The notes under the pieces: model-generated
What the model saw: the letters and a program-made list of their open reading frames with translations, nothing else
Told to the model about the DNA's origin: nothing
The model's database searches: none
Program-made: the position numbers and the translations under genes
Assembly (NCBI GenBank): GCA_012862575.1
Contig: BLSF01000024.1
Coordinates: 64,843 to 128,842, forward strand
DNA from: Parietichytrium sp. I65-24A
Lineage: Eukaryota; Sar; Bigyra; Thraustochytrida; Thraustochytriidae
Direction: 5' to 3'
Length of the DNA stretch: 64,000 nucleotides
Shown here: positions 9,954 through 20,039 of the stretch, piece by piece
How positions within the stretch are numbered: position 1 is the stretch's first letter
How the letters are laid out: each line of letters opens with the position of its first letter

Positions 9954-11121
9954 TGCGCTCGAGGCTGAGATGCCCTTTTGCAGACCGTGATGCATAATAA
10001 GATCTAAGAGCTAAAATTGTTTTAAACTGCTTGAGCAGTCAATCCTGAGCCGACTTCTTTTAAAGAACCTCCTTTTTAATCCTCGAGTGCGGCGACCAGT
10101 TTCCGTTTCTTGCTGGTTGATTGACTTGCATTGGAGTCAAAAAGTCAGATCGCAGCTCTCTATCTCTTATTCTCATTCTTGGAGCTTACAAAAAAAAGAA
10201 GAAAATGAATCCATGTTGTGCATCACGTTGTGGAGTTTTCGCACTGGTTGACACGACGATTGCGCAATTCACCCCATCCGTTCGCATTGCCAGGACGTGC
10301 AAACCCCGACGTCCGTTCATCAAAGCCGGTCGCGGCGAACGGAATCGCGTGTCGAGATCTCCCGCCGCGGCCAACGCCGCACTCCACAGCAGCACGAGCA
10401 CGGGACGTGCAAACTTCCATTGAGTCCAACGCAAATGGCGCATGCTCCCTTGCCGAGTACCGTGGAATCGAAAGGCAGCTCGCGACCGCGCGGCCTTGTC
10501 ATCTCGCGCAGGATTCAACCATTGCTGTTGTCGCGAGTCAATTACGCTCGCTCGAAAGAGTGACCAAAGGATTCATCGCAAGAGAGGTTCGTTCGAGCGG
10601 GCAACCAACAGCGCATGCCTTCGCTCCGCCCAAAGGTTTCGGCTCTGCCAAACTTCATCAAAACCTCTCCAATCTTTAATCTTCGATCTTTTTGCCAGTG
10701 AAATTGTTCTTGAGCGTCTAGAGTACTCGCGACTCGAGTCAGCTTCGGCAAACAATCCTCCTTTAGTCTCGGGGCGCAAAGATCGTTTCTGCACCTCCTC
10801 CATGCCACGGGGATGAGCGCCAAGGTTTTAAGCCAACATTGCTGCTTGTTATTTGATTGACAGAACACAAAGAGCTGAATTGCAATTCTTGTTATTCTCA
10901 CTACAAAGGTAATTTTTTTCAAAACAAGTAAAAAAACAGAGAACAGCGGCAAAGCCAACATTGCATTTGGGTTTTTACTGGTTGCGCCAGTCCTCAAACA
11001 AAGATGGAAAGAAGCAAACAGGATTCAATCTGAAAAGCGAGGTCGAAAGAAAACGTACAGGATTGGGCGTACTAATACAAGGCTATGTGAAGAGAGGTAG
11101 CTAGAGGCTGGTTTATTTTGT
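9954..11121. other. Convergent intergenic region, 1.2 kb
   Basis: This lies between the 3' ends of the TIL-protein gene and the sulfotransferase-like gene. Several overlapping open frames of 100-150 codons exist on both strands (for example 10218-10679 plus and 10542-10997 minus). None has a recognisable motif and they overlap each other, so I call nothing. Confidence 0.45.
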
Positions 11122-13149
11122 TCAGTGCTTGCACCACTTGTGCAAGTAGTCGTTTGTAGAATGCAAGAGCTGAAGGCTCCTTTCACGCTTCAAGGCTTTG
11201 CTTGACTTTTGGTGAAAAGTAGAGTCAAAATGGCTCAGTTTGTCAAACACTTCGTCAACCTTGTCGGTCTCCAGAAGCTCGATCATTTCTGGCATGAACT
11301 TCTTTTCATGGTCTTCAAAATCGACACAGTTTGCAATAAAGCGAGGGTCGATGCTAGCGAACTGAGACAAAATGCCGAGATTGTTGCTCTGCAGAATTTT
11401 AATCTCCGAGTTTTCTGCTGCAAAATGACGATGGTCCACAGTACTTGCGATGACAGCTTCTGGGTTTCGAAACATTATGACGATGCGAAGATCGATGTTA
11501 AACTCCTCGGCAAGACGGGCTAGTGTGATCATGTTTGGCCGCTGCATATTCTTCATCTTACCCCCAAAATTTGGGTACGACATTGTCCCGCTCCATGTGC
11601 TGCAGGGGCCCTTCTTCATGTCCAAGGGATTAATAATGCCAACCTTGGACATCTCCTGGCTGGACTTCGACATGGCTGCCATGTTACCACGAAGCGCGGC
11701 CAGACCATTGTTGTATGGCTTTATCCGCGAGGCGCTGTAGATTGCGCGAAATGCTTTGTGGTCGTACAGAAATGTCGAGATCTTGCAAGCTGCGTGGAGC
11801 TCTTTGGCCCGAATAAGCGCGTTCAGGATATACTGCCACAGGTGGTGCCCGGTTCCCTCGAGCCCTACAAAAAACACGACCTTGACTCGAGGATCTTCTT
11901 TCGTAGAAAAAGATTTTTTCTCCACCTGGTACGACGTGGCGTACCTCTCCGAAACAGCGGTTCGAGAGTTCTCGGCAATGGAAAAGGTCGTTCGCAAAGC
12001 CATGTTGATATCTTCAAACACATCCTTTAGGTCTTTGGCTCCGTCCACTCTTTGCTGAAAGCTCTCCTTATTCAGCTCAACAAATCGCTGTGCATGAGGC
12101 ATGCTTACCCACGCATCCAGGGACTCCGAAGCTCCAACGAGCTGCAAGGTGTTAGTGTTGAAGATCCGGAAATACTTGGAATCCATCTGGATGAGCTGGC
12201 CCAGAAGGTGATGGAGCTCAATCTGAATTGCCTCTGCGCGTCTTAGGATCGAAAACTCTTGGCCCCGCGGATGCTTTGACCAGGCAGAGTATAAAATACT
12301 CGCATCAGACGGCAGCGGTACGAGGAAGCGAAGGTCAACGTTCGTTTCCTCGGCGAGGGCAACAAGATCCAACAGGTTGGGTGTGGTTCTCGACTCAAAC
12401 ATCGTCTCTGTGGGCGGGAACGAAAACGATAGGAACGGCTGCGATGCGGAGCACTCCCCAAACAAATTGCCAAGATACAGAGTGCTTTTATCTTGGTGCA
12501 GCGAAGCAAATCTTGCTTTAATAGCGTCGAGGCTAGCGTCATACTTTTCCACCTTCTCAGCATGAATAAAGTTCCTATCTGCGAGCTCGCAAACATTGGC
12601 ACACTTGAGATTAGCTCCGCATCGCTCGGCAAAGAGGCCTTCGAACACACTCTGCCCAGCGAAGGCCAGGCTGGTAACGATAATCACCCTAGGGCGATCG
12701 AGAGTACTCAAATCCTCAGGCGTATTGTCAAAGTCAGACTGCGTTGGTTCGTCAAGATCGTCAGCGCTATCCAGAGAATCAGGGTCGCTGGAACTGATCT
12801 CTTCTTCCACCCCAGTCTCCTCTTCGCCAATTGCGTCGTCCAATTGAACATCCTCCGAGAACTCCGGCACGTTTTCGATATCCACGGGCGCCTCTGGGCT
12901 ATCTTGAACGTAAAACTCCTGTTTGACGACGTATTTCCCGGACGCGTCTTTCGGTGTCTGCAATCTGAGCATGGATGCGCCGGAGCACTCGACGCACTGC
13001 ACGTGATAGAGGACGGCGTACATCAGAACAGTGGCAAGAAAAATTAGTGCCAGCCTCTTGCGCGACCACCAAGACAGGCTTGCGGTCTCCTCTGCACCTT
13101 CCTTCACAGTCCCGCGACCCAGCATGCTCCTTCTCTCAGGTGAGCCCAT
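11122..13149 (-). CDS. Type II membrane protein with two sulfotransferase-like repeats
   Basis: 675 aa, ATG at 13149. A short basic cytosolic N-terminus precedes one membrane helix (about 32-52, LALIFLATVLMYAVLYHV), then an acidic stalk (about 85-145). This is the layout of Golgi type II transferases. The C-terminal half carries a sulfotransferase-like core: a 5'-phosphosulfate-loop-like strand FFVGLEGTGHHLW near 425-437 and a 3'-phosphate-binding-like MFRNPEAVIAS near 556-566. The first half has the same strand order in weaker form: VIIVTSLAFAGQSVFEGLF near 151-170 and RFLVPLPSDASILYS near 273-288. It therefore looks like an internal duplication with one eroded copy. The family assignment rests on these motifs. 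The acceptor is unknown, but Golgi-type polysaccharide or protein sulfation would fit. Confidence 0.6.
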   Translation of the reverse strand: MGSPERRSMLGRGTVKEGAEETASLSWWSRKRLALIFLATVLMYAVLYHVQCVECSGASMLRLQTPKDASGKYVVKQEFYVQDSPEAPVDIENVPEFSEDVQLDDAIGEEETGVEEEISSSDPDSLDSADDLDEPTQSDFDNTPEDLSTLDRPRVIIVTSLAFAGQSVFEGLFAERCGANLKCANVCELADRNFIHAEKVEKYDASLDAIKARFASLHQDKSTLYLGNLFGECSASQPFLSFSFPPTETMFESRTTPNLLDLVALAEETNVDLRFLVPLPSDASILYSAWSKHPRGQEFSILRRAEAIQIELHHLLGQLIQMDSKYFRIFNTNTLQLVGASESLDAWVSMPHAQRFVELNKESFQQRVDGAKDLKDVFEDINMALRTTFSIAENSRTAVSERYATSYQVEKKSFSTKEDPRVKVVFFVGLEGTGHHLWQYILNALIRAKELHAACKISTFLYDHKAFRAIYSASRIKPYNNGLAALRGNMAAMSKSSQEMSKVGIINPLDMKKGPCSTWSGTMSYPNFGGKMKNMQRPNMITLARLAEEFNIDLRIVIMFRNPEAVIASTVDHRHFAAENSEIKILQSNNLGILSQFASIDPRFIANCVDFEDHEKKFMPEMIELLETDKVDEVFDKLSHFDSTFHQKSSKALKRERSLQLLHSTNDYLHKWCKH

Positions 13150-13890
13150 GGTCGCCCGCTCTATCGCCGATCCACCACTTTCTGCGAACCACTAAACCAC
13201 CACAACCCGGACAGGACCACCGACCGCGATACAACGATACAACGATACAACGGGCCCTGCTTCCTGCACAGTTCCGCAGCACTCTCCACGGCGCTCGTTG
13301 GCGACCAAGTGACGGGAGATACGGGAGTTTAGGCCTGACGATATATAACGTATGGAGCGAAGCGTGCTTTCGAGGTCTCTGCGTTCAAGCTGGTCACTAC
13401 TCAAAACAGAAGTACCAGCACGCACGTGGTCCTCTGATGTTCTCTAATGTCCTCTGATGTCCTCTGTGCCAATAGTGCCAATTGCCAAACTCTGTCTCTC
13501 TTTCAAACCTTTGATTGATTGTTTGATTGACTTTTCTTCTTCTCTGTGCCCATTGACTTTGACAGCGACTGCGAGAAGACAGAAAGAAGTTCGTTCCAAT
13601 TGGGCCACTTTCGGACACCTCGTTCTACTTCCTCCTGCAACTATTCCGCGGGGAGCGATGCGATGTACGAATATATTACCGGAGAACATAAATAAACAAT
13701 AAGACCTCCCTGCATTAGGTCTTTTCTAACGGGGGGCATAGAGAGCCTGGGGGTAGAGACGTGGCGTAGGTAGGTTTCGATTATAGTTTAGGCTATGAAA
13801 CAGTCGCGGGACGATTCTGGCCCAGTGTGAGAACAGCGAAAACCGAAAATGGTGGAGCGGATTGATGAAGGCAAGCTTTTATATATTTTT
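13150..13890. other. Intergenic upstream of the sulfotransferase-like gene
   Basis: It contains a CGATACAA repeat, three copies at about 13227-13251, 77 bp upstream of the start codon at 13149. The remainder shows no gene. Confidence 0.45.
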
Positions 13891-14721
13891 TAAGAAACCA
13901 GTTAAAAGGGAAGGCGGCAACGGCGCGTGCAAGCTGATGTGATTGTAGATTTGTCAAATCACAGAGCACACTTTTGATTCTTTGTCAACTAACCTGCGAT
14001 AATCTTATTTCGGCTCCACTCCTACTTAACGGAATCTCCTGGGTCCCATTTTGTACATCGCAGAAAATATCATCATACTTAACCTTTTTTAGTAAGCAAG
14101 GTAGAATGGGACAGGTTTTTACGTATTACGAGTCGAGGTAGATGACTGGAACTGAAAGTGACACTGATTTCTAACATTGTGGAACCCAGTACGAAACGGC
14201 ATGCGAGTCGTGGAGACGCCTGGTATCAATTAATGCGGGTACGCACGACTCACGAGTCAATGATGAGGCCAAAGAAGGTGTGTACTGACAGAAAGATGGA
14301 GTTGGCCGGGAGCAAGTTGCTTGAGAGCCCTTCGTTGTTAAAGTTGACAGGGTGAATATTGATGATCAGTTACATGACGGGAACTTCAACTGCTTTCGGG
14401 TTCCTCTGGAGAACGACAAGGTTTTGATCGATCAGCCAAACATGCCCTTGGCGGCCTTTTTCGCAGCGCCGCGTTTGCGGGAGTGATTTGCAATTCTAGC
14501 TTTGTTGGCGTCCTTGTACCGCCTGCGACCGCGATCCGAGCTGGCAGAACCGCCTTCGGCATTGGACTGCTCGTTTCCGGCTTGATCGGGCTTGCCGCCA
14601 TCCTTGCCATTACGATTCCCTCGCTTCGCTTCTCCGCCTCCAGAGGCACCTCCTCGGCCCCGACCGCGGCCTCTGCCACCGCCACGTCCACGTCCTGATT
14701 GAGGCTGCCCTCCACCTGGTG
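13891..14721. repeat. Left copy of an ~830 bp near-identical duplication ending at an N
   Basis: This segment matches about 14819-15651 with scattered substitutions and a locally divergent patch near 13998-14025. The match continues into the coding sequence of the ASCC2-like gene and stops abruptly at the single N at 14722. It is best explained as an unmerged contig or haplotype end. Confidence 0.85.
14432..14721 (-). pseudogene. Partial extra copy of the ASCC2-like C-terminus (probable assembly artefact)
   Basis: The minus strand encodes the last ~95 residues of the ASCC2-like protein (RG-rich segment, then the Lys/Arg-rich end and the same stop). The 5' part is cut at the N at 14722. The reading frame is not damaged, and one difference from the intact copy (TCA versus TCT) is synonymous. 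That fits an allele or overlapping contig end rather than a decayed gene. Confidence 0.8.
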
Positions 14722-14722
14722 N
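14722..14722. other. Single N at an apparent contig join
   Basis: The only ambiguous base in this region. Sequence to its left stops inside ASCC2 coding sequence, and sequence to its right restarts about 95 bp before the duplicated block. Confidence 0.9.
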
Positions 14723-14818
14723 GGGGGATTAGGCAGCTACCGCTGCCTTCACCGTACAGTTTCCACTTGCTGGGGGATTAGCAAATCAGGTCCGATTTTT
14801 TTAGATGTAGAATTTTTT

Positions 14819-15363
14819 TAAAGAAACCAGTTGAAAGGGAAGGCGGCAACGGCGCGTGCAAGCTGATGTGATTGTGGATTTGTCAAATCACAGAGCACAC
14901 TTTTGATTCTTTGTCATCTAACCTGCGATAATCTCGTAAAACAGCAAACACGAACTTAACGGAATCTCCTGGGTCCCATTTCGTACATCGCAGAAAATAA
15001 TCATACTTAACCTTTTTTAGTAAGCAGGTGGGGTAGAATGGGACAGATTTTTATGGATTACGAGTCGACATAGATGACTGGAACTGACCGTGACACAGAT
15101 TTCTGACATTGTGGAACCCAGCACGAAACGGCATGCGAGTCGTGGAGACGCCTGGTATCAATTAATGCGGGTACGCACGACTCACGAGTCAATGATGAGG
15201 CCAAAGAAGGTGTGTACTGACATTAAGATCGAGTTGGCCGGGAGCAAGTTGCTTGAGAGCCCTTCGTTGTTAAAGTTGACAGGGGGAATATTGATGATCA
15301 GTTACATGATGGGAACTTCAACTGCTTTCGGGTTCCTCTGGAGAACGACAAGGTTTTGATCGA
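14819..15363. other. Right copy of the duplication: 3' flank of the ASCC2-like gene
   Basis: Matches 13891-14431. It holds the 3' UTR and downstream spacer of the ASCC2-like gene and no gene of its own. Short unrelated sequence (14723-14818) with a repeated GGGGGATTA word precedes it. Confidence 0.7.
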
Positions 15364-17631
15364 TCAGCCAAACATGCCCTTGGCGGCCTTTTTCGCAGCG
15401 CCGCGTTTGCGGGAGTGATTTGCAATTCTAGCTTTGTTGGCGTCCTTGTACCGCCTGCGACCGCGATCCGAGCTGGCAGAACCGCCTTCGGCATTGGACT
15501 GCTCGTTTCCGGCTTGATCGGGCTTGCCGCCATCCTTGCCATTACGATTCCCTCGCTTCGCTTCTCCGCCTCCAGAGGCACCTCCTCGGCCCCGACCGCG
15601 GCCTCTGCCACCGCCACGTCCACGTCCAGATTGAGGCTGCCCTCCACCTGGTGGCGCTCGCGACCGGTTAAGGTTCGGTTTCATCAGCTCATCCAGTTCG
15701 GTTTCGACAATCTTCTTTCCATTAATGTCGCGCTTGACACCGTCGACATCGACCATACCCGGGCGCCAAGGCCTGCTGTTAGCACTTAGTCGAGTCGCAG
15801 ATGCGCCTTGATCATCGCTATCGCTCATTGCTTCCTCGTCTTCCTCTTCCACGTCCTCATTCGCGCTGTTCTCGTCGTCAAAACCTTCTTCGTCCTCCTC
15901 TCCTTCATCATCATCATCATCATTATCAAGAGGCTTTCTCGATGGGCTTTTATTCTTTGTTTTCTTTTTCGCAGGCTGATTCTGCTTTGCGGGTTGGCTG
16001 GTGTTCTTGACCGGGTCCTCCACGTTGTCGTCGCCAACGTCAAAGCCGCGATCATCATACGCATCGTCGTACTCATCGTCATATTCATCGTACTTCATGG
16101 CAGCCATCTTTAGCATGGCCCGCAGTTCAGGATCGCCTTCCGCGTTGTCCACAGACATCTGGTTGAAGAGATCCGCAGCATTTTGAGGGCCCCGAGAAAC
16201 CATCTTCAGCGGAGGCCCCTCTTGGGAGGTCTTGATGCTCTGCACGCTAGGAGGCAAGCGATTTTCAATAAACGCCTGGATGGCTTGTTGCGGATCTTGA
16301 CCAACAGCCTCCAAAAGCTGTTCTACGAAATAGGTACCCAAGTCTGGCAAAACCTCTTTAACTGCTCTCACCTGCTTGCTGGGGCCTCTCGAGGAAGCAG
16401 CAGACGAACTGCCTTGCCGCTGTAACGCTTCAGGATTCTTCAAGCGAAGCGAGGAGAGCTGATGCGGATCCTCCCACTTGCTAGTCTCGATAGATTGTAC
16501 AATATTCACCATATATCCAAGGCGGTCCGCAACATGCTCGGCCTCAGGTTGCTCCAGAGCTTGCGAAATCCGCAACCCCATATCATATACGAACGAGTAA
16601 TCTGCCAGAGCTAACCCCCCTTCCTCGCTCTGGACACATAGCTCAATGAATTCTGCCAGCTCTTCAAAACGCTTATGCAAGTCTTGCACAGGCGTACTAT
16701 GAACGACTTGGGCTTCCCCTTCAAAGTCCAATTTGAGGGGGCCCCAAAATTCGCAGCACAGTACGATGTGCAAGACTGATAGCAGACCCCTCCGCAGTTG
16801 CACCGTGGCTGCAAAGTCTAGGCCGGGGACGAGCGCCATCACAGCTACGCAAATTTGCTCGTACAACTCTGAGAGCTTTGCCGAGCCTTGGCTGACTCCT
16901 TCAGTTGAGACGCCAAATGCAAGATTGGCGACCCGAGCCAACGGCTCTGGCTCAAGTACCTTGATAAGCGCGTGCAGCGAGTAGGCAATGTCCCGTGCAT
17001 ACAGTGCCATGGCTAATTTCGCCCCAGAATCAGCCTCCGGCCCAAGGCCCTCGCTATCAGGACTGGGACGTAATGTAGTGAGCACAACCGGCCAGGCCGT
17101 CGTCCAAGCCTGGCCTACGGCTCGAGCCAATTGATCCAGCATCTCTGGGCTCTGACCAAAACAGGTCTGCAATAGCTGCGCTACCTTGCTCCCAAACCTC
17201 TCCCCGAACAGAGCGGCAATGTCTAGAATCCTCGCTGGAGCGAGCCAATCCTTCAGCTGTTCCTTGTCCGCTGGGACGGCCACCAAGCATCTAAACAACG
17301 CAGAGAATACAAGCTGATGCATCTCCGCAGACGAAGGGCAATCTCGTATCAGGCTCTCGTTCTCTGCCTCCATTTCCATCTCCTTGCGCAGCTCGACTTC
17401 ATCTACCGCCACGCGCTCGTCACCTCCGTCACACGCAAGCGTTTCCCACGGCCGCTTGGCAAGTCTGAGGAAGCTATCCACGAACGCCCAAAACTCTGCT
17501 CCGGTCCTGAGCTGCGCGAACCGCCCGTCATCGGCGGAGAGCATTTCCCTTAGCGCCGATGCATTGAGCGCCTGAGCAAGGCTCTGCTCCCGCGCCATAT
17601 CGCGCCATTCTACCTCCACAAACCCTGCCAT
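15364..17631 (-). CDS. ASCC2: ASCC2-like CUE-domain protein with RGG-rich C-terminus
   Basis: 755 aa, ATG at 17631. Homologue of activating signal cointegrator complex subunit 2. Its CUE domain binds ubiquitin chains, and with ASCC3 it works in alkylation repair and in disassembly of collided ribosomes. Residues 1-400 form a helical region with no obvious catalytic motif. The CUE domain is at about 418-462 (VRAVKEVLPDLGTYFVEQLL...AIQAFIENRLP). Acidic Asp/Glu tracts follow (about 560-620), with a YDEYDDEYDDAYDD repeat before them. An RG/RGG-rich tract comes next (about 657-693). The end, KARIANHSRKRGAAKKAAKGMFG in pattern, resembles the conserved basic ASCC2 tail. Its 3' part is duplicated across the N at 14722. 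Confidence 0.9.
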   Translation of the reverse strand: MAGFVEVEWRDMAREQSLAQALNASALREMLSADDGRFAQLRTGAEFWAFVDSFLRLAKRPWETLACDGGDERVAVDEVELRKEMEMEAENESLIRDCPSSAEMHQLVFSALFRCLVAVPADKEQLKDWLAPARILDIAALFGERFGSKVAQLLQTCFGQSPEMLDQLARAVGQAWTTAWPVVLTTLRPSPDSEGLGPEADSGAKLAMALYARDIAYSLHALIKVLEPEPLARVANLAFGVSTEGVSQGSAKLSELYEQICVAVMALVPGLDFAATVQLRRGLLSVLHIVLCCEFWGPLKLDFEGEAQVVHSTPVQDLHKRFEELAEFIELCVQSEEGGLALADYSFVYDMGLRISQALEQPEAEHVADRLGYMVNIVQSIETSKWEDPHQLSSLRLKNPEALQRQGSSSAASSRGPSKQVRAVKEVLPDLGTYFVEQLLEAVGQDPQQAIQAFIENRLPPSVQSIKTSQEGPPLKMVSRGPQNAADLFNQMSVDNAEGDPELRAMLKMAAMKYDEYDDEYDDAYDDRGFDVGDDNVEDPVKNTSQPAKQNQPAKKKTKNKSPSRKPLDNDDDDDEGEEDEEGFDDENSANEDVEEEDEEAMSDSDDQGASATRLSANSRPWRPGMVDVDGVKRDINGKKIVETELDELMKPNLNRSRAPPGGGQPQSGRGRGGGRGRGRGRGGASGGGEAKRGNRNGKDGGKPDQAGNEQSNAEGGSASSDRGRRRYKDANKARIANHSRKRGAAKKAAKGMFG

Positions 17632-18683
17632 CTTACACCTCGCTCAATTCCAGTCACCGTCGACCCCGATCTGCCAGCGCTGTCTCTAGCACCGACCAAA
17701 CCAACAATCACCTCGCTTCCGCCTCCTTTCGCTCCTTTCGCTCGTCGCCTTCCCACTTCTTCCAGCGCCAGATACCAGAAACCAGATACCAGATACCGCG
17801 ACCACGCTGGACACAGGCCCTGCAAGGCAAACAGACAAACAGACAATTAGACAGACGAGGCAGCAGCGTTGTGAGTTGTGAAGCCAAGCACCAAGAGCAG
17901 CAAAGGCGCCGACCTTATCGCTCGCCCGCGCGGAGGCCAGAGTTACGGGTCTGCCGCGCTTTTGTGTATCGCGCGCGCCCAGGGAAGAGGAACGCAAGCA
18001 GACACATACACAGAGAGAGAGAGAGAGAGAGACGCAGGTATAGGTCTATGGAAAGATGAAAAGATGAAAAGATGGAGATGGTGGAGAGCTGGCCACTACA
18101 CACAGAGAGACAGAGACAGAGAGACACACGGATGATCACAGATCGTTTCGGGAATGGTGGAGATGAGGATTAGAGAGTCGGGTAAGAGGGCGTTAGAAGT
18201 GGGAGGCAAAATGAGAGCGTGAAGATGGAGATGGAGATGGTTTCGGAACTGGAGCGCAAGGCTGTTGAAAGAAAGCGTGGGGTCATGTAGACGTGTGGTC
18301 GCAAGCTTTTGTGTAACGTCTCGTTTGATCTCTTTTAATTTAAACATCTGGCAACTGCAAGTCAACATTTGTCATCTGCAAGTCGCTCGAGTTCGTGAGA
18401 GCACGAGTTCTGGCAGCCATGAGTCTGCGTGCCAAGATCTACTTGCGCGGCGTGCGGCTGACTCTGGCGGCATTTCCTTGGTCTCTTAAAATTGATTGGC
18501 GCATTTCATCGTGCTGCATCGCTTCGTTGATCCGATAATAATGAAGAGAAAGTGGCTAGTGCGGACCTACAGATATCAGGACGAGAAGAGAGACTGGAGA
18601 GATGGGGTTCTGAGTTATTCTCTAAAGTCTAAAGGAACACAGGCATTATATTCGAGACCGAAATCGGAAACGGGAGAAGCAGT
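17632..18683. other. Intergenic, 1.05 kb, repeat-rich
   Basis: Upstream of ASCC2 there is a CCAGATA repeat (about 17767-17797) and a GA dinucleotide run (18012-18032). More purine-rich GAGATG/GAGACA words extend to about 18240. No gene is seen. Confidence 0.5.
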
Positions 18684-20039
18684 TTACAGGTTGACGGCAG
18701 CATTTCTCGCGGCGCGAGCAGGCCGACTGATGGAGACAAAGACATAGTACGCCACCACGGATTGGGTGAGGGCAGTGGAAAGCATGAGATTGTTATGTAC
18801 GAGCTTGACGAAGGACAAACTGGCAGGGCGGGTGAGCTCCTTCCATCCGCTTGTACTGTCAATAATTGAGAGGCCCAAGTACGAGAACATGAAGAGAGCC
18901 AACGTCACACACATGGCCACAGACGTGTTGCGAATCCGTAAGAGCATGACGTAAAACACCCCGTTCTTCATCGTCCGCGTAGAACGGAACGAGCCTTCTG
19001 ATGACACGGCTCCGGGAGCCCGCGAAGAGGCTAGCGAAGAAACGTAAGAAGGTTGGTCCAGCTGCGAATTCGAATATGCGCTTGGACGGAGAACCGTTGA
19101 GTCTACCTTGGTGTCATCGTTGTTGGTGATGTCTTTTGTGCTCTCATTCGGAATGACATAGTGGTTGCGCATGGAGGTCGAGCCTTGCAGGATCTGGGTC
19201 AGCTTGTGCGCACCGGCCATATAAGTAAAAATCACGAGGAGGATCAAGGGCGAGATGAAGTATCCCATGGAAACCTTTCCAGACATTTTCTCCGTGATCG
19301 CCCCCGAGGTGCCTAAAACAACGGCTCCACCAACAAAGCAGTACACTATCTTGCGCGTGTAATTCAACCTGTTTCTCGAAAGAGTGGTGAGCCGCCCCGA
19401 CTTGAGGGAGATCTCAATCCACATGAGAGAAATCGTCAGCATCGCCATCGCCGCAAAAAACGTGGCTATGGGAGCCACGAAATTGGACATAAAATTCCAT
19501 CGGCCCTTGTAAATATCCCGGTAGTCCTCGTAAGGAAGTAAGGGCTCTCCGCGCGTCAAGCCAGTAGACAGGGCCTGCACCAACGACCACCAGGCCGAGT
19601 TCAAGGATGAGAGGAAAGAGAAGAACAGGGTGATGCTCGTGGGGTTGAGGGACTTGAGCTTGTACTTCCCAGTCCTATTGTACTCGAGGGCGCATATGGC
19701 TAACACGGCGCAGTTAAAAAGCCCGATGCAGATGGACACGAAGCTGATCAGCACGACGACCCCTGAGAAAAGGAAAAATAGCCAGACGACATGCATGTTC
19801 GTTAGTTTCCCCGCGCTCATTCACGCCATCAAACAAACCACACCCAGCAACTTACACGTAGCCGCCGAAAATTTGTCGCAATTGTCCCCCTGCCACGCGT
19901 ACCAGGTATTGCACGCGCAATTGTCGCTGGAGTTGTATTCCTTATTGTATTCTGCAAACCATGATATATTCGTATAGCACAAGAAGTTGTCCGGACAATC
20001 AAAGTCCGTCTGGCACACCTCCACCTCTGTGCCATTCAT
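18684..20039 (-). CDS. EGF-like / seven-transmembrane receptor-like protein, two exons
   Basis: Exon 1 is 20039-19856 and exon 2 is 19762-18684, giving 420 aa. The 93 bp phase-1 intron has a GTAAGT donor, a CTAAC branch site and a pyrimidine tract ending in CAG. Reading through instead gives a stop. The N-terminus (about 60 aa) has six cysteines ending in C-x-C-x10-C with a Gly before the last pair, an EGF-like pattern, and three N-glycosylation sequons (NGT, NIS, NSS). Seven hydrophobic helices follow: about 62-86, 105-127, 150-178, 195-214, 226-248, 335-357 and 372-396. A long Ser/Asn/Asp-rich loop lies between helices 5 and 6. There is no cleavable signal peptide. I do not recognise a named receptor family, so ligand and signalling role are unknown. 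Confidence 0.75.

Noticed and set aside
10186-10997. Several overlapping frames of 100-150 codons on both strands
   Set aside because: They overlap each other, lack motifs and show no splice continuation, so none can be preferred.
14386-14715. A separate 109-codon gene repeated at 15318-15647
   Set aside because: It is an off-frame reading of the ASCC2 C-terminal region, seen twice only because of the duplicated block around the N.
19763-19855. Separate genes for the 72-codon frame and the 378-codon frame of the seven-TM locus
   Set aside because: Consensus donor, branch site and acceptor join them in frame, and the 378-codon frame's own first ATG lies within the intron.
19814-19855. A 42 bp intron alternative (GTGTAAG to ATGAG) at the seven-TM locus
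   Set aside because: It also keeps the frame, but it is shorter than any other intron here and lacks a branch site and pyrimidine tract. The 93 bp intron has both.
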